Assembly: GCF_901709675.1 (NCBI RefSeq)
Contig: NC_051097.1
Coordinates: forward strand, 11,696,039-11,760,038
Length of the DNA stretch: 64,000 nt
Source: Syngnathus acus
Lineage: Eukaryota > Chordata > Actinopteri > Syngnathiformes > Syngnathidae
Reading direction: 5' to 3'
Made by a program: the position numbers and the translations under genes. Positions 31,948 to 48,966 of this stretch are shown here, one piece after another. A model generated the notes under the pieces. That model worked only from the letters and a program-made list of their open reading frames with translations. It made no database searches and had not been told where the DNA came from. Position 1 is the stretch's first letter; every line of letters begins with the position of its first letter.

Positions 31948-34927
31948 ATGAGTGGGCGCGTTGGAGAGTTGAGCGCCAAACAAGCTGCTTCGCTCGCGCA
32001 GGTGAAAGTCGCGCTTGCTGACCTTTCTTTCCCCTTGCTTTGATTTCCCTCCACTTTTTGCTTCTCGTTACTTTTCTCAAGCATTTGCTCCCTTGTTTGG
32101 ACTTCCACCAACTGTTTGTTGCTTTTCTCAATATGACTTTGGTTTTGTTGTGAAAGATGGACTTGACATGATCGTTCCTGTCTTCAAGTAATTGTTTGTC
32201 GTCGCTTGCAGTTTCGCGACCGAATCGGGGACATCCTTCCCGAACTGCCGGCCCAACACGACCACTACCTGCTCCGCTGGCTCCGAGGTCAGTCGCGCCA
32301 CGCACGCACGCGCGCACGCACGCACGCAGGGACTTTGAGTAGAGAGATAAGATAAGAAGTGTATAGACTAAGATCCGCAAGACAAGCAAGGCTTGTTTGA
32401 TTGAACTTGATCCCCACTTCCCCCCCCAAGAGCAAACAGCGTGCACAAATAAGTCGAGGCGCCAATCAGCCGGCCGGCCGGACATCAAGTTCTTTAGCCG
32501 AACTTCACAGCTCGGTTCTTTGATCAATAATTCCACAAAACGGAGGATGAAAGTCCACCCTGGTTAAGCCAAATGTTTGTGCGAGTTTGTTTGTTGATTG
32601 AAGTGAAACTGTCAACTGGTTTGAGACCACCGTGGGTCTATTACACAAGCATTGCGTCTCACTCGTTTCACTGAAAACCTGAAGCACATTCCTCAACTTC
32701 TCCTTTTCTCCCCACAATGACTAGTTTTGTATTCTTTGACACATCCCTTTATCAGTCATGCAATGATTTCTTTGTATTGATTTGCTGACACAAATGACCA
32801 TTTGTTCTTACTTTTCTTTTTCATGATTACTAACTTCCTCAAGTAGTTTTTCATTTGATTGTTATTTGAGTGAATCACTTCTGAAGCTTTTTTTACTTGT
32901 TTTTTTGGTCTTCTCCCTATTCACGAATGACACTTATTTTTTGCCTTTTACTCTTGGTGTTACTTTTTCAATGATTTCTTGTCATCATTTTGCTCAAAAT
33001 GTCTTAGTCATTGATTTGGGTGAATTCCTTAGCTCATTTCTTTCTCTTCATTTCCTGTTAACTTGTAAATGCAACGTCACTATTGCAACAATTGCTTTGT
33101 GTTGCCTGTGATTCTGCCCGCAAATATATATTTGTTGTCTTTATTCCAGCCCGAAGCTTCAATGTCCCCAAAGCTGAAGTGATGATCAGGAAGGCAAGCT
33201 GAAAATACAATTGGCCCTTTGCTGCATGTAGCCGCTTAACGTCACTTCCCCGTGTGTGTGTGTGCGTGCGTGCGTATATGCAGCACCTGGACTTCCGGAG
33301 GAACATGAAGGCGGACACCATCATTTCCGACTGGACGCCACCTGAGGTTTGCGTGAATGGAGAGATGACGTGGCGGCGATGACGTGGTCACAATTTCCCA
33401 CATGCGCAGGTGATCACGCGCTACGTGTCGGGCGGCATGTGTGGCTACGACAAGGAGGGCAACCCCATCTGGTACGACTTGGTGGGCCCGCTGGACCCCA
33501 AAGGGCTTCTGATGTCGGCCAGCAAGCAGGACTTCTTGAGGACCAAGATGCGGAACATGGAGATGCTGCAGAGGGAATGTGAAAAGCAGTCGGAGAAGGT
33601 CTGGCTCGTCGCTCCTTGCCCAAGCGCTTGCCTTTCCCTCATTGCGGCATCTGCAGTTGGGCGTCAACGTGGAGGCCATCACGCTGATCTACGACTGCGA
33701 GGGTCTGGGCTTCAAGCACATGTGGAAGCCGGCCATCGAGACGTACGGCGAGGTTTGTCCCTGGCGCCTCGGCCCTCCCTTTTGTTGGCGCCTGCCCGAC
33801 GTGTGACCTTGCGTGTGCCCTTGCGTGTGCCCTTGCGTGTGCCCTTGCGTGTGCCCTTGCGTGTGCCCTTGCGTGTGCCCTGCCCTGCCCTGCGCAGATC
33901 CTCACCATGTTTGAGGACAACTATCCGGAAGGGCTCAAGAGGGTCTTCCTCATCAAAGGTAGCTCACGGGCTTTCTGGCCGCCACTTTGCCGACTGCTCT
34001 GACATTCGCCGTCTTCGCCGCAGCTCCCAAACTGTTTCCGATGGCCTACAACCTGATCAAGCGCTTCCTCTGCGAGGAGACGCGACGCAAGCTCACGGTT
34101 GTCGGAAGTAAGGCGGTTGGGCCCAAAACGGCGCCTCGGCGTCTTTCTTTGGAGCTCATTGTTCCCGCGTGAGCAGGCAACTGGCAGGAAGTACTTCGTA
34201 AGCACGTGGACGCCGAGCAGCTTCCGGTGGTGTACGGTGGAACCCGCACGGACCCGGACGGAGATCCTCGCTGCAGAACCATGGTGAGCGCACGCGGCAT
34301 GCAGCGACGGCGAAGACGACGATGATAGCGGTGACGATCCGCAGATCAACTACGGCGGCACGGTGCCGCAGTCGTACTACATCCAGAACTCAATCAAGGT
34401 CCAGTACGACACCACGGTGAGCATCGGCCGCGGCGCCGTCTTGCAGCTGGACGTCCACGTGAGCGCCCCCTGCAGCCTGCTGAGGTACGTGGCGTGGCAA
34501 ACATCAAGGTAGGAAACGGTTTGGCAAAGCCAAAGCCAAAGCCCTCCCTGCCTTTCTATTAGGCCTGAGCGCGCGCATAAGCCCCCCCCCCCCCCCCCCC
34601 CACCCGCAGGTGGCAGTTCGCCAGCGACGGGGCGGACATTGGCTTCGGGGTGTTCCGACGCGCGGAGACGGCGGAGGTGTTGGAGGTGCTTCCCAGCCAA
34701 CGCTACAACGCGCACCTGGTGCCCGAGGACAACATGATCACCTGCCCCGAGGCGGGAGTGTGTGAGTGCAACGTACATTTGTCCAAGAAAGTCAGTCCAT
34801 GAATCCAATTGCCTTGTGTTTGTTTGCAGACGTTTTGTCTTTCGACAACAGTTACAGCGTCTTGCAGTCCAAGCGGGTCAGCTACACGGCGGAGGTGCTT
34901 CCTCCCTCCGTCCGTCCGTCACCTTGA
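31948..34927 (+). CDS. sec14l3: SEC14-like protein 2/3 (CRAL-TRIO and GOLD domains)
   Basis: Twelve exons: 31948-32001, 32212-32287, 33150-33193, 33284-33346, 33410-33598, 33657-33752, 33898-33958, 34024-34107, 34177-34283, 34345-34484, 34610-34761, 34830-34927. Total 387 residues (human SEC14L2 403). Family members bind and exchange hydrophobic ligands such as tocopherol, squalene and phosphoinositides. It starts [19 protein letters not shown] as in SEC14L2/L3. CRAL-TRIO N-terminal helices ([20 protein letters not shown]) and the lipid pocket ([32 protein letters not shown]) are followed by a C-terminal GOLD beta-sandwich ([34 protein letters not shown]). The loop after GFGVF is about a dozen residues shorter than in mammals. 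Intron 3 has a GC donor (GCAAGC at 33194). Assignment to L2 versus L3 is uncertain. Confidence 0.9.
33804..33896. repeat. 12-bp minisatellite in sec14l-like intron 6
   Basis: About six to seven copies of CCCTTGCGTGTG fill most of this short intron, ending in CCCTG repeats at the 3' splice site. Confidence 0.85.
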
Positions 34928-34975
34928 CGAACGACCACAGCGCGACCCCGGCCCACGGAGCGGCCGGACTTAGTC

Positions 34976-34981
34976 ATTAAA
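34976..34981 (+). terminator. Polyadenylation signal ATTAAA (sec14l-like)
   Basis: Common variant hexamer only 49 bp after the stop codon, which implies a very short 3' UTR. Confidence 0.5.
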
Positions 34982-35094
34982 TATGATTGCGTTTCATGAC
35001 TTTGCCCACTGGAATATCTCCTTTGCCCACACTAGATAAAGCCATTTGCATTTGTTGCACGCTGCAGGTCACTGAGCCACACCAGACGTCATGT

Positions 35095-35330
35095 CAAGTC
35101 CAGTTGATTTGTATATCCCTAAATCACAAGCAGTCTCAAAGGGCTTGACATAGACAAAAATGGACAATTATTCTCAAAGCATCCCCTGATCTTAAGCTCC
35201 CAAAAGGGCAAGGAAAAACTCCCAAAAATGAGAAACCTGGGACCACAGATGGAAGGATCCCCCTTTCAGGATCACCAGGTTGAAATGGATGCAGAGAGGG
35301 CACAAATAATACATCATATGAAAAGCAATG
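35095..35330. mobile_element. Degenerate dispersed fish repeat
   Basis: Segment with the recognisable order AATCACAA, CAAAGGGCTT, GGGCAAGGAAAAACTCCC, AAACCTGGGACC and GGATCCCCCTTTC. I know this pattern from a very common fish repeat whose copies span about 200 bp. Class is not certain; no target duplication could be recognised. Confidence 0.5.
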
Positions 35331-35486
35331 AAAAAAAAGTGGATGTCATCACACTCTTGTTCATAAGTTGACTATTATTATTTATATTGTCATGATTATT
35401 ATCATTGAAGGTGATGAATAGCTTGGTAGTGATGGAAACGAGACCCGAGAGGGCGCTGTCGACAGACGTTCGCGTAAGCGCGCGCG

Positions 35487-35944
35487 TGACGTCATGAGCG
35501 TATTATCCACTGACGCGTATGGACAATGCAGACATGGCGCATTGATTTGGGAGGCGCGCCACACGACTTGACGTAACAGCCGTCTGACGCGGTGGTTTGT
35601 TGACATCTGGAAGGTCACGCATGTCACGCACGTCACACCCACGCCACCCGGAAGGTGACGTCATCAAGAAGCCGGCAGGACGACTCTCGCACACCGCTGT
35701 CAAGGCACCAAATGTCGGCCCGCCCCGAATTCTGTTGTCAATACGCATTTCCATTTTGATGTGTCCTTTAGCTGGGACAATTGAGGAGAGAAAAATAACG
35801 CAATCATCAATGCAATCCTAAAGCGCTTTAGCCTATCGTCCCAAGTGAAAACGTCCTTTTAGGTAGGCCGAGTGGAGAGGAGGGGAGGGGAGGGGAGGGG
35901 TGGTGTTGGGGGCGCGGCCTGCGGGACTCGCGTAAATGACGTCA
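35487..35944. promoter_or_regulatory. Three CRE palindromes upstream of cnnm4
   Basis: Perfect TGACGTCA at 35487-35494, 35656-35663 and 35937-35944. The last is 29 bp before the cnnm4 start codon. Three perfect octamers in 460 bp is well above chance. CREB/ATF control of cnnm4 is an inference. Confidence 0.5.
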
Positions 35945-35972
35945 CCGCGCTCCAGCCACCAGTCAAACAAAC

Positions 35973-41093
<5,121 letters not shown>

Positions 41094-41697
41094 CACACCT
41101 CCCTCACTTCCTGTTCTTCCGTGACCAGAAAGGACGCGAAGGATCCGCATGGCACCTTTGGATAAGTGAAACCTTCTGTCGTCCATCCCCTTTGGCAGCC
41201 ACTCGGCAGCTGTGCAACGGTGACGCACGCCATTGTCAATGTGCAAATTTGCTGCTTCCGGCCCACTCATCTGAGACAAAACGGACACTTGACTTTGGGG
41301 CATTATCCCGCTTGCCAAGGCGCTGCGTGAAACTTTTCCGTAAATTCTCGAGCCTCTTCCTGTTGTTCCATTGGCTTCATATTTAGACAACACTTTGGAT
41401 TTCTTGTATTTGGTGTGTCGTTGATGGACAGGCTGGTGTCTTGTTAGCTCCTCGATCACTGTGAGCCCCAAAAAAAAAAAAGGATATCAGCGCAATCCAA
41501 CAAAATCGGCGTCACAAACTCCCATCATGATTTTTGGACTTTTTATTTGGGATTTTGTAAGGTGACTGATTAGCATTTGGTTTTGCCAGCCATTAATGAG
41601 AAGCAGCAGCAGCAGCAGCTAGCTTTGTTAGCGTTGACAATGACAAATCAAAAATGCCATTATGGGCACTTGTGCCGCGAAAAGGGAATTTTTCCGC

Positions 41698-41762
41698 AGG
41701 CTGGAGTAGTGGTTAGCGCATCCAGCTCACATTGCTGAGGTTCAGGGTTCCAACCTGTTGGT
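41698..41762 (+). mobile_element. tRNA-derived SINE head fragment
   Basis: Contains a polymerase III A-box-like stretch (TAGTGGTTAGCGCATC) and, about 30 bp on, a B-box-like stretch (GGTTCAGGGTTCCAACC). This is the arrangement of tRNA-derived SINE heads common in fish. No body or tail could be followed. Confidence 0.5.
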
Positions 41763-42919
41763 CGAGTTAGCATGCTAGGCTAACGACCAACGTGGCTTCA
41801 TGTTTAACCAGCGTGTCCGTGCCCTTTCTGTGTGTTTATTAACTGTGCGGGTTAAGAATTCAGCACGTTTACGTTCAAAGATTCACGGAGAGAAACATTC
41901 CGTCGTCGCATGCTGTCTGAACCTTGAACTTCAATGCTAAGGTAAGCTGTCGTTAGGGCAGCTTCAGTCACGGTTGCTAGCATGTAGCAAATGTTATTCA
42001 TGAAACTATAAAGGGAAAAATGAACCATTTCAAGTGGAAAGAGTGCAGTCGAGAAGAGCACTGCGTTTGCGCTTGCGAGCGAGCGAGCGAGCGTCCACAC
42101 TGTAAATAACATTTGGATTTCACTTCTGCACGTTGTTGAACAAAGACGCACAATGTGGTGGAAACGGATCATGGTTCTCCGATTAACTTGGTAAATTGGT
42201 CGGGAATCACGAGTCAATGCTTTCCTTACGGATCTGGAACATTTGTTTGTTTATTTATTTGTAAAGGTCGTCTGGAATGTTGTTTTAGAATGGAACTCGC
42301 AGCAGCACCACCAAAGCACAATAATCGTCTTGCACTGTTTGGGGCGCTAAACGTGTGGCGATCGATCATTGCCTACTGTGATGAAAGGCTGAGGCAAAGA
42401 CACACCCCAAAAAGTAGTTCTGTAGCAATCTTAGCGTCTTCGATTTATGCTTGTTTAGTTTGCACTGCAGAAAATAAGATTATTTTTGGTGTAAGAGCAG
42501 ATGATATATAGTACATAAGTCGTTGCCCACGCAATATGCAGACATTGTTCTGCTTGTCTTTCTTTCTTTCTTTCCATCACTCGTACTATTTTGGCCCTCT
42601 CGCGTGAACCTCGAGTGCATATCAACATCCAACAACTCCATCTGGCCTAAATGTCTTTCCATTGACATCTGCATCCTTCCTTCCCTTCCTCGCAATGTTG
42701 ACAACAACAATGTGTTTTGTTTTTTTCTTCTTCTCCTCATTATTCTGCGTTGGGCATTGCAGTCAAGTCAAGTTTGGGATCCAAAGGTCTTTTGGCAAGA
42801 CACACGTTTGATTTTGCCGGTGAATATTTAGCGCGTGTTCTGCAATGTTTGACAGCCGGGAGTGTGCGACGTATGCAGTGGTGTTTTAGATCATCGGGCA
42901 TCTCTGTCAAGGGTTCATG

Positions 42920-42925
42920 AATAAA
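42920..42925 (+). terminator. Possible polyadenylation signal of cnnm4
   Basis: Canonical AATAAA 1.83 kb downstream of the cnnm4 stop with no closer canonical hexamer noticed. The assignment is inferred from position. Confidence 0.4.
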
Positions 42926-43528
42926 TTGGACTTGCTTTCTCTACACACCATCTGTGCTGTGAGCTCCTTCAAACGGCAACGATCCGATGCGCCTGACTGC
43001 AATGTGGCAAACCATCCCATCCCAGCGCCAAAATGTCCTCCGCGGAACGTAAGCAGAGCAGGGCAGGGCAGAGCCAACATGGCCGCCGCGGCGCGCAGTT
43101 TCACGGGCGCCATATTGGCTCACTCGTGCTGCGTTACCCGCCTGCCAGGACATTTGAGACCTCCGTCGTTTAGTCGCATTTATTACTCATTGATTCGAGT
43201 TACTTCTTCACCTCATAAGTGAGAAATGTGTTAAAACCACATACAAGTCAGTACGTAGACACGAGGTGGTGCTTGGTTTCACCTACGTAGCTTTCCGTCA
43301 AGCATATCCCCTGCATGATGTCAATCATGTATATATGCACACATATGTGAGTGAGTCCGTGGAGGTGTGATTTGTCCGTATGTTGGCCCAAACATTGCCT
43401 GCAACGTTGCTTCTTCCCCTTGGGAAAGTATCGTCCGCACGTTTTCAACACGTCGACTTGTCCTTTGTCCCACTATTTGAACGCCGCAAGGCTGCGAGAA
43501 GGCGGGGCCTGCCGCGGAGTTCGGTCAC

Positions 43529-46500
43529 ATGACCCGCCCCGGAGTCAGCCTGACCAATTCCAATATGGTGGCCAGCTTGGCAGGTCTTCGCTTGCTGTTG
43601 ATGATATTGTTGATGGTATTGTTGTCGTGCGGGATCCGGTTGGGCTTGTGCGACCAGGCGGGGCCGGCGGCGGCCCCGCCGCCCGTCGTGCGCCTGCGCC
43701 CGGAGGACCCCGCGGGCCGCGTGTGGATGAAGGCGGGGATCATCTCGGCGCCCCGGGGATTCTCGTTCAAACTGCGGCTCTTCGGCACCGGCCTGAGGAA
43801 CCGGACCTGGCCGTGGCTGGCCTTCGCGGCCGGGGATGCGCTCGGGGACCCGTGCGGGGACGACGACAGACGGCGGCAGGCCGCCTTCCAGGTGAAGCAG
43901 CCCTTCGTGGCGGCGGCCGAGGAGGATTGCGGCGGGCTACTGACGGTGGAGGTCAAGCCGGGGAGCGGCGGCGGCGGCGGCGCCGAACAGCAGAACCTCC
44001 ATCACGTGTGCGTGGAGAGCGGTGGCATATGGACCTCGGCCGGTGAGGACAGGCTGCGCGTGGCCGCGGACGAGCCTCTGCCCCCCGAGCCCATCCCCGC
44101 GTGGGGCCTGGCGGTGTTGGTGCCGATGCTGGTGCTCGTCTGCGGGCTGCTAAGGACGGTCCAACTCAGCTTGCTGTGGCTCGACCCGGTCGAGCTTTAC
44201 GTGCTGCACAGCTGCGGTTCCGAGGAGGAGAAGCGCGCTGCCAAGCGACTGGAGCCGGTCAGGAGGAGAGGGAACTTCCTGGTAAAACAAACAAACAAAC
44301 AAACAATCGACGAATCATGCAAAATCATTCCAACATGCTTTTGAGATGATTCTTATGAGCAAAATAAGGTCCTTGTAAAGTGAAGATGAAAATCTCTTGT
44401 AAATTGGACACCGCAGGACCAAAAAACCCAAACTTGAGTTTTCTCCAGATTTTGGTCCCAAAAGTGGCGCCGTGACGGAAGTCACGCGAGTGCCGTCCCT
44501 CCGTCCGTCCCTGACTTGTCTTTGTTGTTTTTTTGGCAGGCGTGCTCGCTGCTCTTCCTCTGCGTCCTGGGTCACTCGGCCTCGGCGGTGCTGCTGTACC
44601 GGGCGTTGGGCTCGGTGGCGGCGGCCACCTTCGCCGCCGCCTTGGCGCTCTTCTTCCTGGCCGAGCTGCTGCCCCACGTGGTGTGCTCCGGCCACGGCTT
44701 CCGGCTGGCCCCGGGCCTCACCTGGCTGGCCCAGGTGAGCATGGTGCTCACCTGCCCGCTCTCCTGCCCCTTGGGCCTGGTGCTGGACCTGGCGCTCAGG
44801 CGCGACATCAGCACCTGCTGCATCCGCGAGCGGGCCATGGAGATGATCCGCACCAGCGTCAACGACCCGTACAGGTACAATTAGCATTGCTTTGTTGTCT
44901 GGACCTTTGTCTCTGCCACGTTGCCACGTTGCAGTGAGTTTGTGAAGGAGGAGTTCAGGCGCGGGGCGCTGCGCAGCAAGACGGTGGAGGACATCTTGAC
45001 GCCGCTGAAGGACTGCTTCATGCTGCCCAGCTCCGCCCTGCTGGACTTTGCCACCATGTCGGACATCATGCAGAGCGGCTACACGCAGGTGCCCATCTAC
45101 GAGGAGGAGAGGTGGGTCCCGAGACGCCAAAAGTGCGCTCGGAGGCGACTGAGTGCGTGTGGCGACTTGCCTGCGCAGGTCCAACATTGTGGAGATCCTC
45201 TACGTGAAGGACTTGGCGCTGGTGGACCCCGACGACTGCACGCCCATGACCACCATCACCAAGTTCTACAACCACCCTCTGCACTTTGTCTTCAACGACA
45301 CCAAGCTGGACGCCATGCTGGAGGAGTTCAAGAAAGGTGGTCTCGTATCGGCGGGCGCCGGCCGCTCGACTCCTTCCCTCCCTCCCGGTCTCCCTCCCGG
45401 TCTCCCTCCCTCCCTCCCTCCCTCGGCGCCAACCTTAGCTTATCGTGTCCAGGAAACTCCCACATGGCCATCGTGCAGAAGGTCAACAACGAGGGCGAGG
45501 GCGACCCCTTCTACGAGGTGCTGGGACTGGTCACCCTGGAGGACGTCATCGAGGAGATCATCAAGTCGGAAATTTTGGACGAGTCCGATGGCTACCGTAG
45601 GTTCCCTTGAAGTTTGGATGGGACGGCTGCCTGGCGTTGTGGACCTTTGGGCTCTTTTGTTTGATTTGGCAGTGGACAGGAAGGTGAAGCGTCCTCTGCC
45701 CCCCCTGGAGATCCCCCTGGAGCCTCGGGCCACCCCCGACGAGTTCTCGCTCTTCAAGACGCCCGAAGGCGAGCCCAAGATCAGGACGTCGCCGCAGCTG
45801 CTGCTGGCCACTCACCGCTTCCTCTCCAGAGGTGCGTGCGTGCGTGCGTGCATACGTGCGTGCATACGTGCGTGCATACGTGCGTGCATACGTGCGTTCA
45901 TACGTGTGTGCATACGTGCGTGCATACGTGCGGGCATACGTGCGTGCATACGTGCGTGCATACGTGCGTGCGTGTTTCCTTACGCCTCAACTGCGCTCTC
46001 CCACCCACGCACGCATGGATGCACGAACGCGGCGTGCGCAGAGGTGGAGCACTTTGGCCCGGCGCGCGTATCCGAGAAGATCCTTTTCCACCTCCTGCGC
46101 CACCCCAGCGTCAACCAGGAGGTGCACTTTGACCCGGGCAACCGCCTCAGCCCCGCCCACTATCTGTACACGCGCAACCACCCGGTGGACTACTTCATAT
46201 TGCTGCTGCAGGTGCGTGCGTGCGTGCGTGGCAAGGAAGGGCGGCTCAGTGAACGGGCTCAGTGCGCGGGCTCAGTGCGCGGGCTCAGTGAACGGGCTCA
46301 GTGCGCGGGCTCAGTGCGCGGGCTCAGTGAACGGGCTCAGTGAACGGGCTCAGTGCGCGGGCTGTGACGGCAGGGTCGAGTGGAGGTGGAGATCGGCAAG
46401 GAAGGCCTGAAGTTTGACAACGGCGCCTTCACCTATTACGGCGTCTCGGCGCTCACGCTGCCATCCTCAGGTCAGCGTGGGAACTGCACCAACACTCGAG

Positions 46501-46996
46501 GGCTCTTTTTTCCCTCCCTCCGCTTTACACGTGTGCCTCGTACAGTGCATCAGTCGCCGGTGTCGAGTCAACGTCAGTCTCCGCGAGATCCGTTTGATGC
46601 GCCCGAGGCCACCACGCCGTCCACTTACTGCCCGGACTACACGGTCCGAGCGCTCACCGACCTGCAGCTGGTCCGGGTACGTGCTCGCGCGTCACACGCT
46701 GCGTGTGAGATCTCGAAGGCGACTTTGCGTGCATGAAGACGTGACGGGGCGCTCTTTTGGCTCTTGCGCAGGTGACCCGGCTGCAGTACCTGAACGCCCT
46801 GAGGGCGTCGCGGGGCGGCGGCAACCAGCCCAGACCCGCCGGAGATCAAGATCCTTCCCAACAGTCACACCAAACTGCTCAACGAGAGGAACGCGGCGGC
46901 GGCGGCGCAAGGTAAGCCGAGCCGTGTCGGCGCTCGGCCTCAGGGGGGCTCTGCCACTTTCTCTTTCCCCTTTCCTGTCCGCTGTACTAATCAAGG

Positions 46997-47029
<33 letters not shown>

Positions 47030-47114
47030 TTCTTTTTTTTTGTTCTTTCTTGGCCGACTTTCTCCTCCAGACTTGAACTTCTCTTTCTTTGACGCCATAG
47101 ACAACTACCGCTAG
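43529..47114 (+). CDS. cnnm3: Metal transporter CNNM3 (cyclin M3), with an apparent +1 frameshift
   Basis: Exons: 43529-44281, 44540-44874, 44935-45111, 45179-45336, 45453-45596, 45673-45831, 46042-46211, 46374-46470, 46546-46676, 46772-46911, 47071-47114. About 700 residues (human 707). Member of the CNNM magnesium-transport family. A hydrophobic signal segment follows a second in-frame Met at 43565. The membrane domain is the divergent CNNM3 type. The Bateman module ([58 protein letters not shown]) and cNMP-like domain ([34 protein letters not shown]) match CNNM3 closely, as does [11 protein letters not shown]. Exon 10 is 140 nt where 139 would keep the frame. After the shift the expected tail [19 protein letters not shown] is readable one frame over and joins exon 11 ([14 protein letters not shown], stop). 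Confidence 0.9.
45832..45975. repeat. 8-bp minisatellite in cnnm3 intron 6
   Basis: GTGCATAC-type octamers beginning at the donor site of exon 6 (the first repeats overlap GTGCGTGCGT) and filling about two thirds of the intron. Confidence 0.88.
46247..46361. repeat. 13-bp minisatellite in cnnm3 intron 7
   Basis: About nine units of GGGCTCAGTGCGC alternating with GGGCTCAGTGAAC, occupying most of the 162-bp intron. Confidence 0.9.
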
Positions 47115-47763
47115 TGCGGCAGGTGAACGCAAGCGCGCATGCTACATCTCGGCTTATGTGTGTGCTTGTACGTGTGCGTGTGTTTGTAACTCTTCTTCGC
47201 CCTGAATGTTCAATTCAGACGATGCCTGCCCCTCCCTCGCTTCGCTCCCATTGAGCACATCTAATAGTTTCTTCTTTTTAGCATTTATCTTAGCATTGTG
47301 CTGGTTTTATTGAGTTCATTTTATGAGTGACATTTCAAAAAATGTGTCAAATATATTTTCTAGTTTTAATCTTGAAATTCGAAATTGATTTCAATCATTT
47401 TCAATGAATCAATCCCCTTCTTGGTCAAGTCCCGGCCCGGCACGTGCCCGCCCCCTGACTCCACTGTCCTGTGCTCTCATTGGTCAGCTTGCGCAGATGC
47501 AACAGAAATCGACCAAGACCAGGAAGAAGGCGGCGACGAGGCCCGTGCGTAGCGATCGCCTCTTTAAGCAGCGTTGGCCTGATTGGACGAGACTGCGCTC
47601 CATTTCGTTGATGTCATTGTAGTTATCATCATCATTATTACCATTCCGTTTTGTAAACACTGTGTGTACATTTTTATTATTTGCTTTTGGTGACTTGGGC
47701 TGGTGCCTTTCTTCCAAGTTTAACATTGCCATTGGTCACTTTTGCTGTTTGCGTGCCAAATCG

Positions 47764-47794
<31 letters not shown>

Positions 47795-48960
47795 TGTGTG
47801 CGTGCGCGCGTCCGTCCGTCCGATCAGAAAGCGAGCCGCTCGATCTAGGCCGGATAGTCACGTGACCTGTCGGGCTGGTTTCCGTGGTTACGCCCAGGGG
47901 GTGCTCTGGCTTTGGCGATGCCAAGTGCTTGATAGGAATTTTCTTTGCCAAACATCTCACAGGACAAACACATAGAATCTTGAAGGACACTTTCAAAACG
48001 ATCCCATTCCACATTTGAAGTTGCTGTAGCTAGCTAGTGTCTTTGTAGTTGTAGTTTTGTTTGTTGCAACAACAGTTTTGATTGCGTGGGACGTTTTGAC
48101 TCATCCTTAACTGGAAGCCCAAGTTAGCACCTTGAACCTCGTCCCATTTTCTCTCTGCGTGAGTGTTAGCATCAGCATGCTAACTGACTGAAGTCGTAGC
48201 CCACATTGCATTGCACAATGCACAGTATTTTATTTTATTTTTTTAATTGGGCACCAGCTGACTCTAGTTCTCAAAATGAAAGCATGCCAAAGCTTTTGCC
48301 AAAGCTAATGAGACGCGTTTAGCAACCTGGAAGTCGCTTTGGATGTCCTTTGAATGGACTTGACCAATTGACCTTGAACCATAAGCCCAACGTGCTAACT
48401 TGAGCTCTCTTGCCTTTGCTGGTCATTACGAAGGTACTGAGGCTAAGAAAGTTTGCGGCTATACTAACATTTGTCACGTTGAATGGGTCACCACCTTGTA
48501 ATTTTGTGCGCGGCTAAGATAAGATAACCTAAGATACGGTCGGACAATCGATGTTTAACAATTTAACAAGACTAACTTTTGTTTTGGTACTTTTCTGAAG
48601 GTGAATCCAATGACAAACTGAGCGTTTGGGCCTGATTTAGCAATTGGCTTGTTAAGCAAGTATCACGTTGCATGTTCTCTCATTCTGTGTGTTTGTTCTC
48701 CCTCTTGGAACTTGGTATGCTGTCATCATCTCCCAGCAGAAAATCTTGCTTGATTTCAAGATTTGTTGAAATAGTTTTTCTTTTTTTGTATCAAAAGTGA
48801 ATGTATAAAAGAAAACTGTCAGCCAGGGGTGCAAGTATTTTGAAGTTAGAGAATGGTTTTTAGAGGAGCTTGAACTTGTTCAATCACGTTCCTTTTTTAT
48901 AGTTTTATCTGCAGCCGCCATGTGTGATTTAATACTTTTAATGATTCCATTTTCCTAGGA

Positions 48961-48966
48961 AATAAA
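48961..48966 (+). terminator. Polyadenylation signal AATAAA (cnnm3)
   Basis: Canonical hexamer 1.85 kb after the cnnm3 stop, followed by a T/GT-rich stretch. Long but the first good candidate. Confidence 0.45.

Larger units (their letters stand above)
34928..35972. other. sec14l-like to cnnm4 intergenic region
   Basis: Contains the sec14l-like polyadenylation signal, a degenerate dispersed repeat (35095-35330), three perfect CRE palindromes and a GGGGA-rich purine tract (35878-35900) just before the cnnm4 start. No additional gene seen. Confidence 0.55.
41094..43528. other. cnnm4 3' UTR and cnnm4-cnnm3 intergenic region
   Basis: 2.4 kb without a recognisable gene. A tRNA-derived SINE-like fragment lies at 41698-41762. 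The signal AATAAA at 42920-42925, 1.83 kb after the cnnm4 stop, may end a long 3' UTR. A GGGCA repeat and a CpG-rich stretch appear near 43050-43100. Confidence 0.5.

Noticed and set aside
41698-41762. Possible functional tRNA gene
   Set aside because: A- and B-box-like motifs are present, but I could not fold a complete cloverleaf with paired acceptor arms; it fits a SINE head better.
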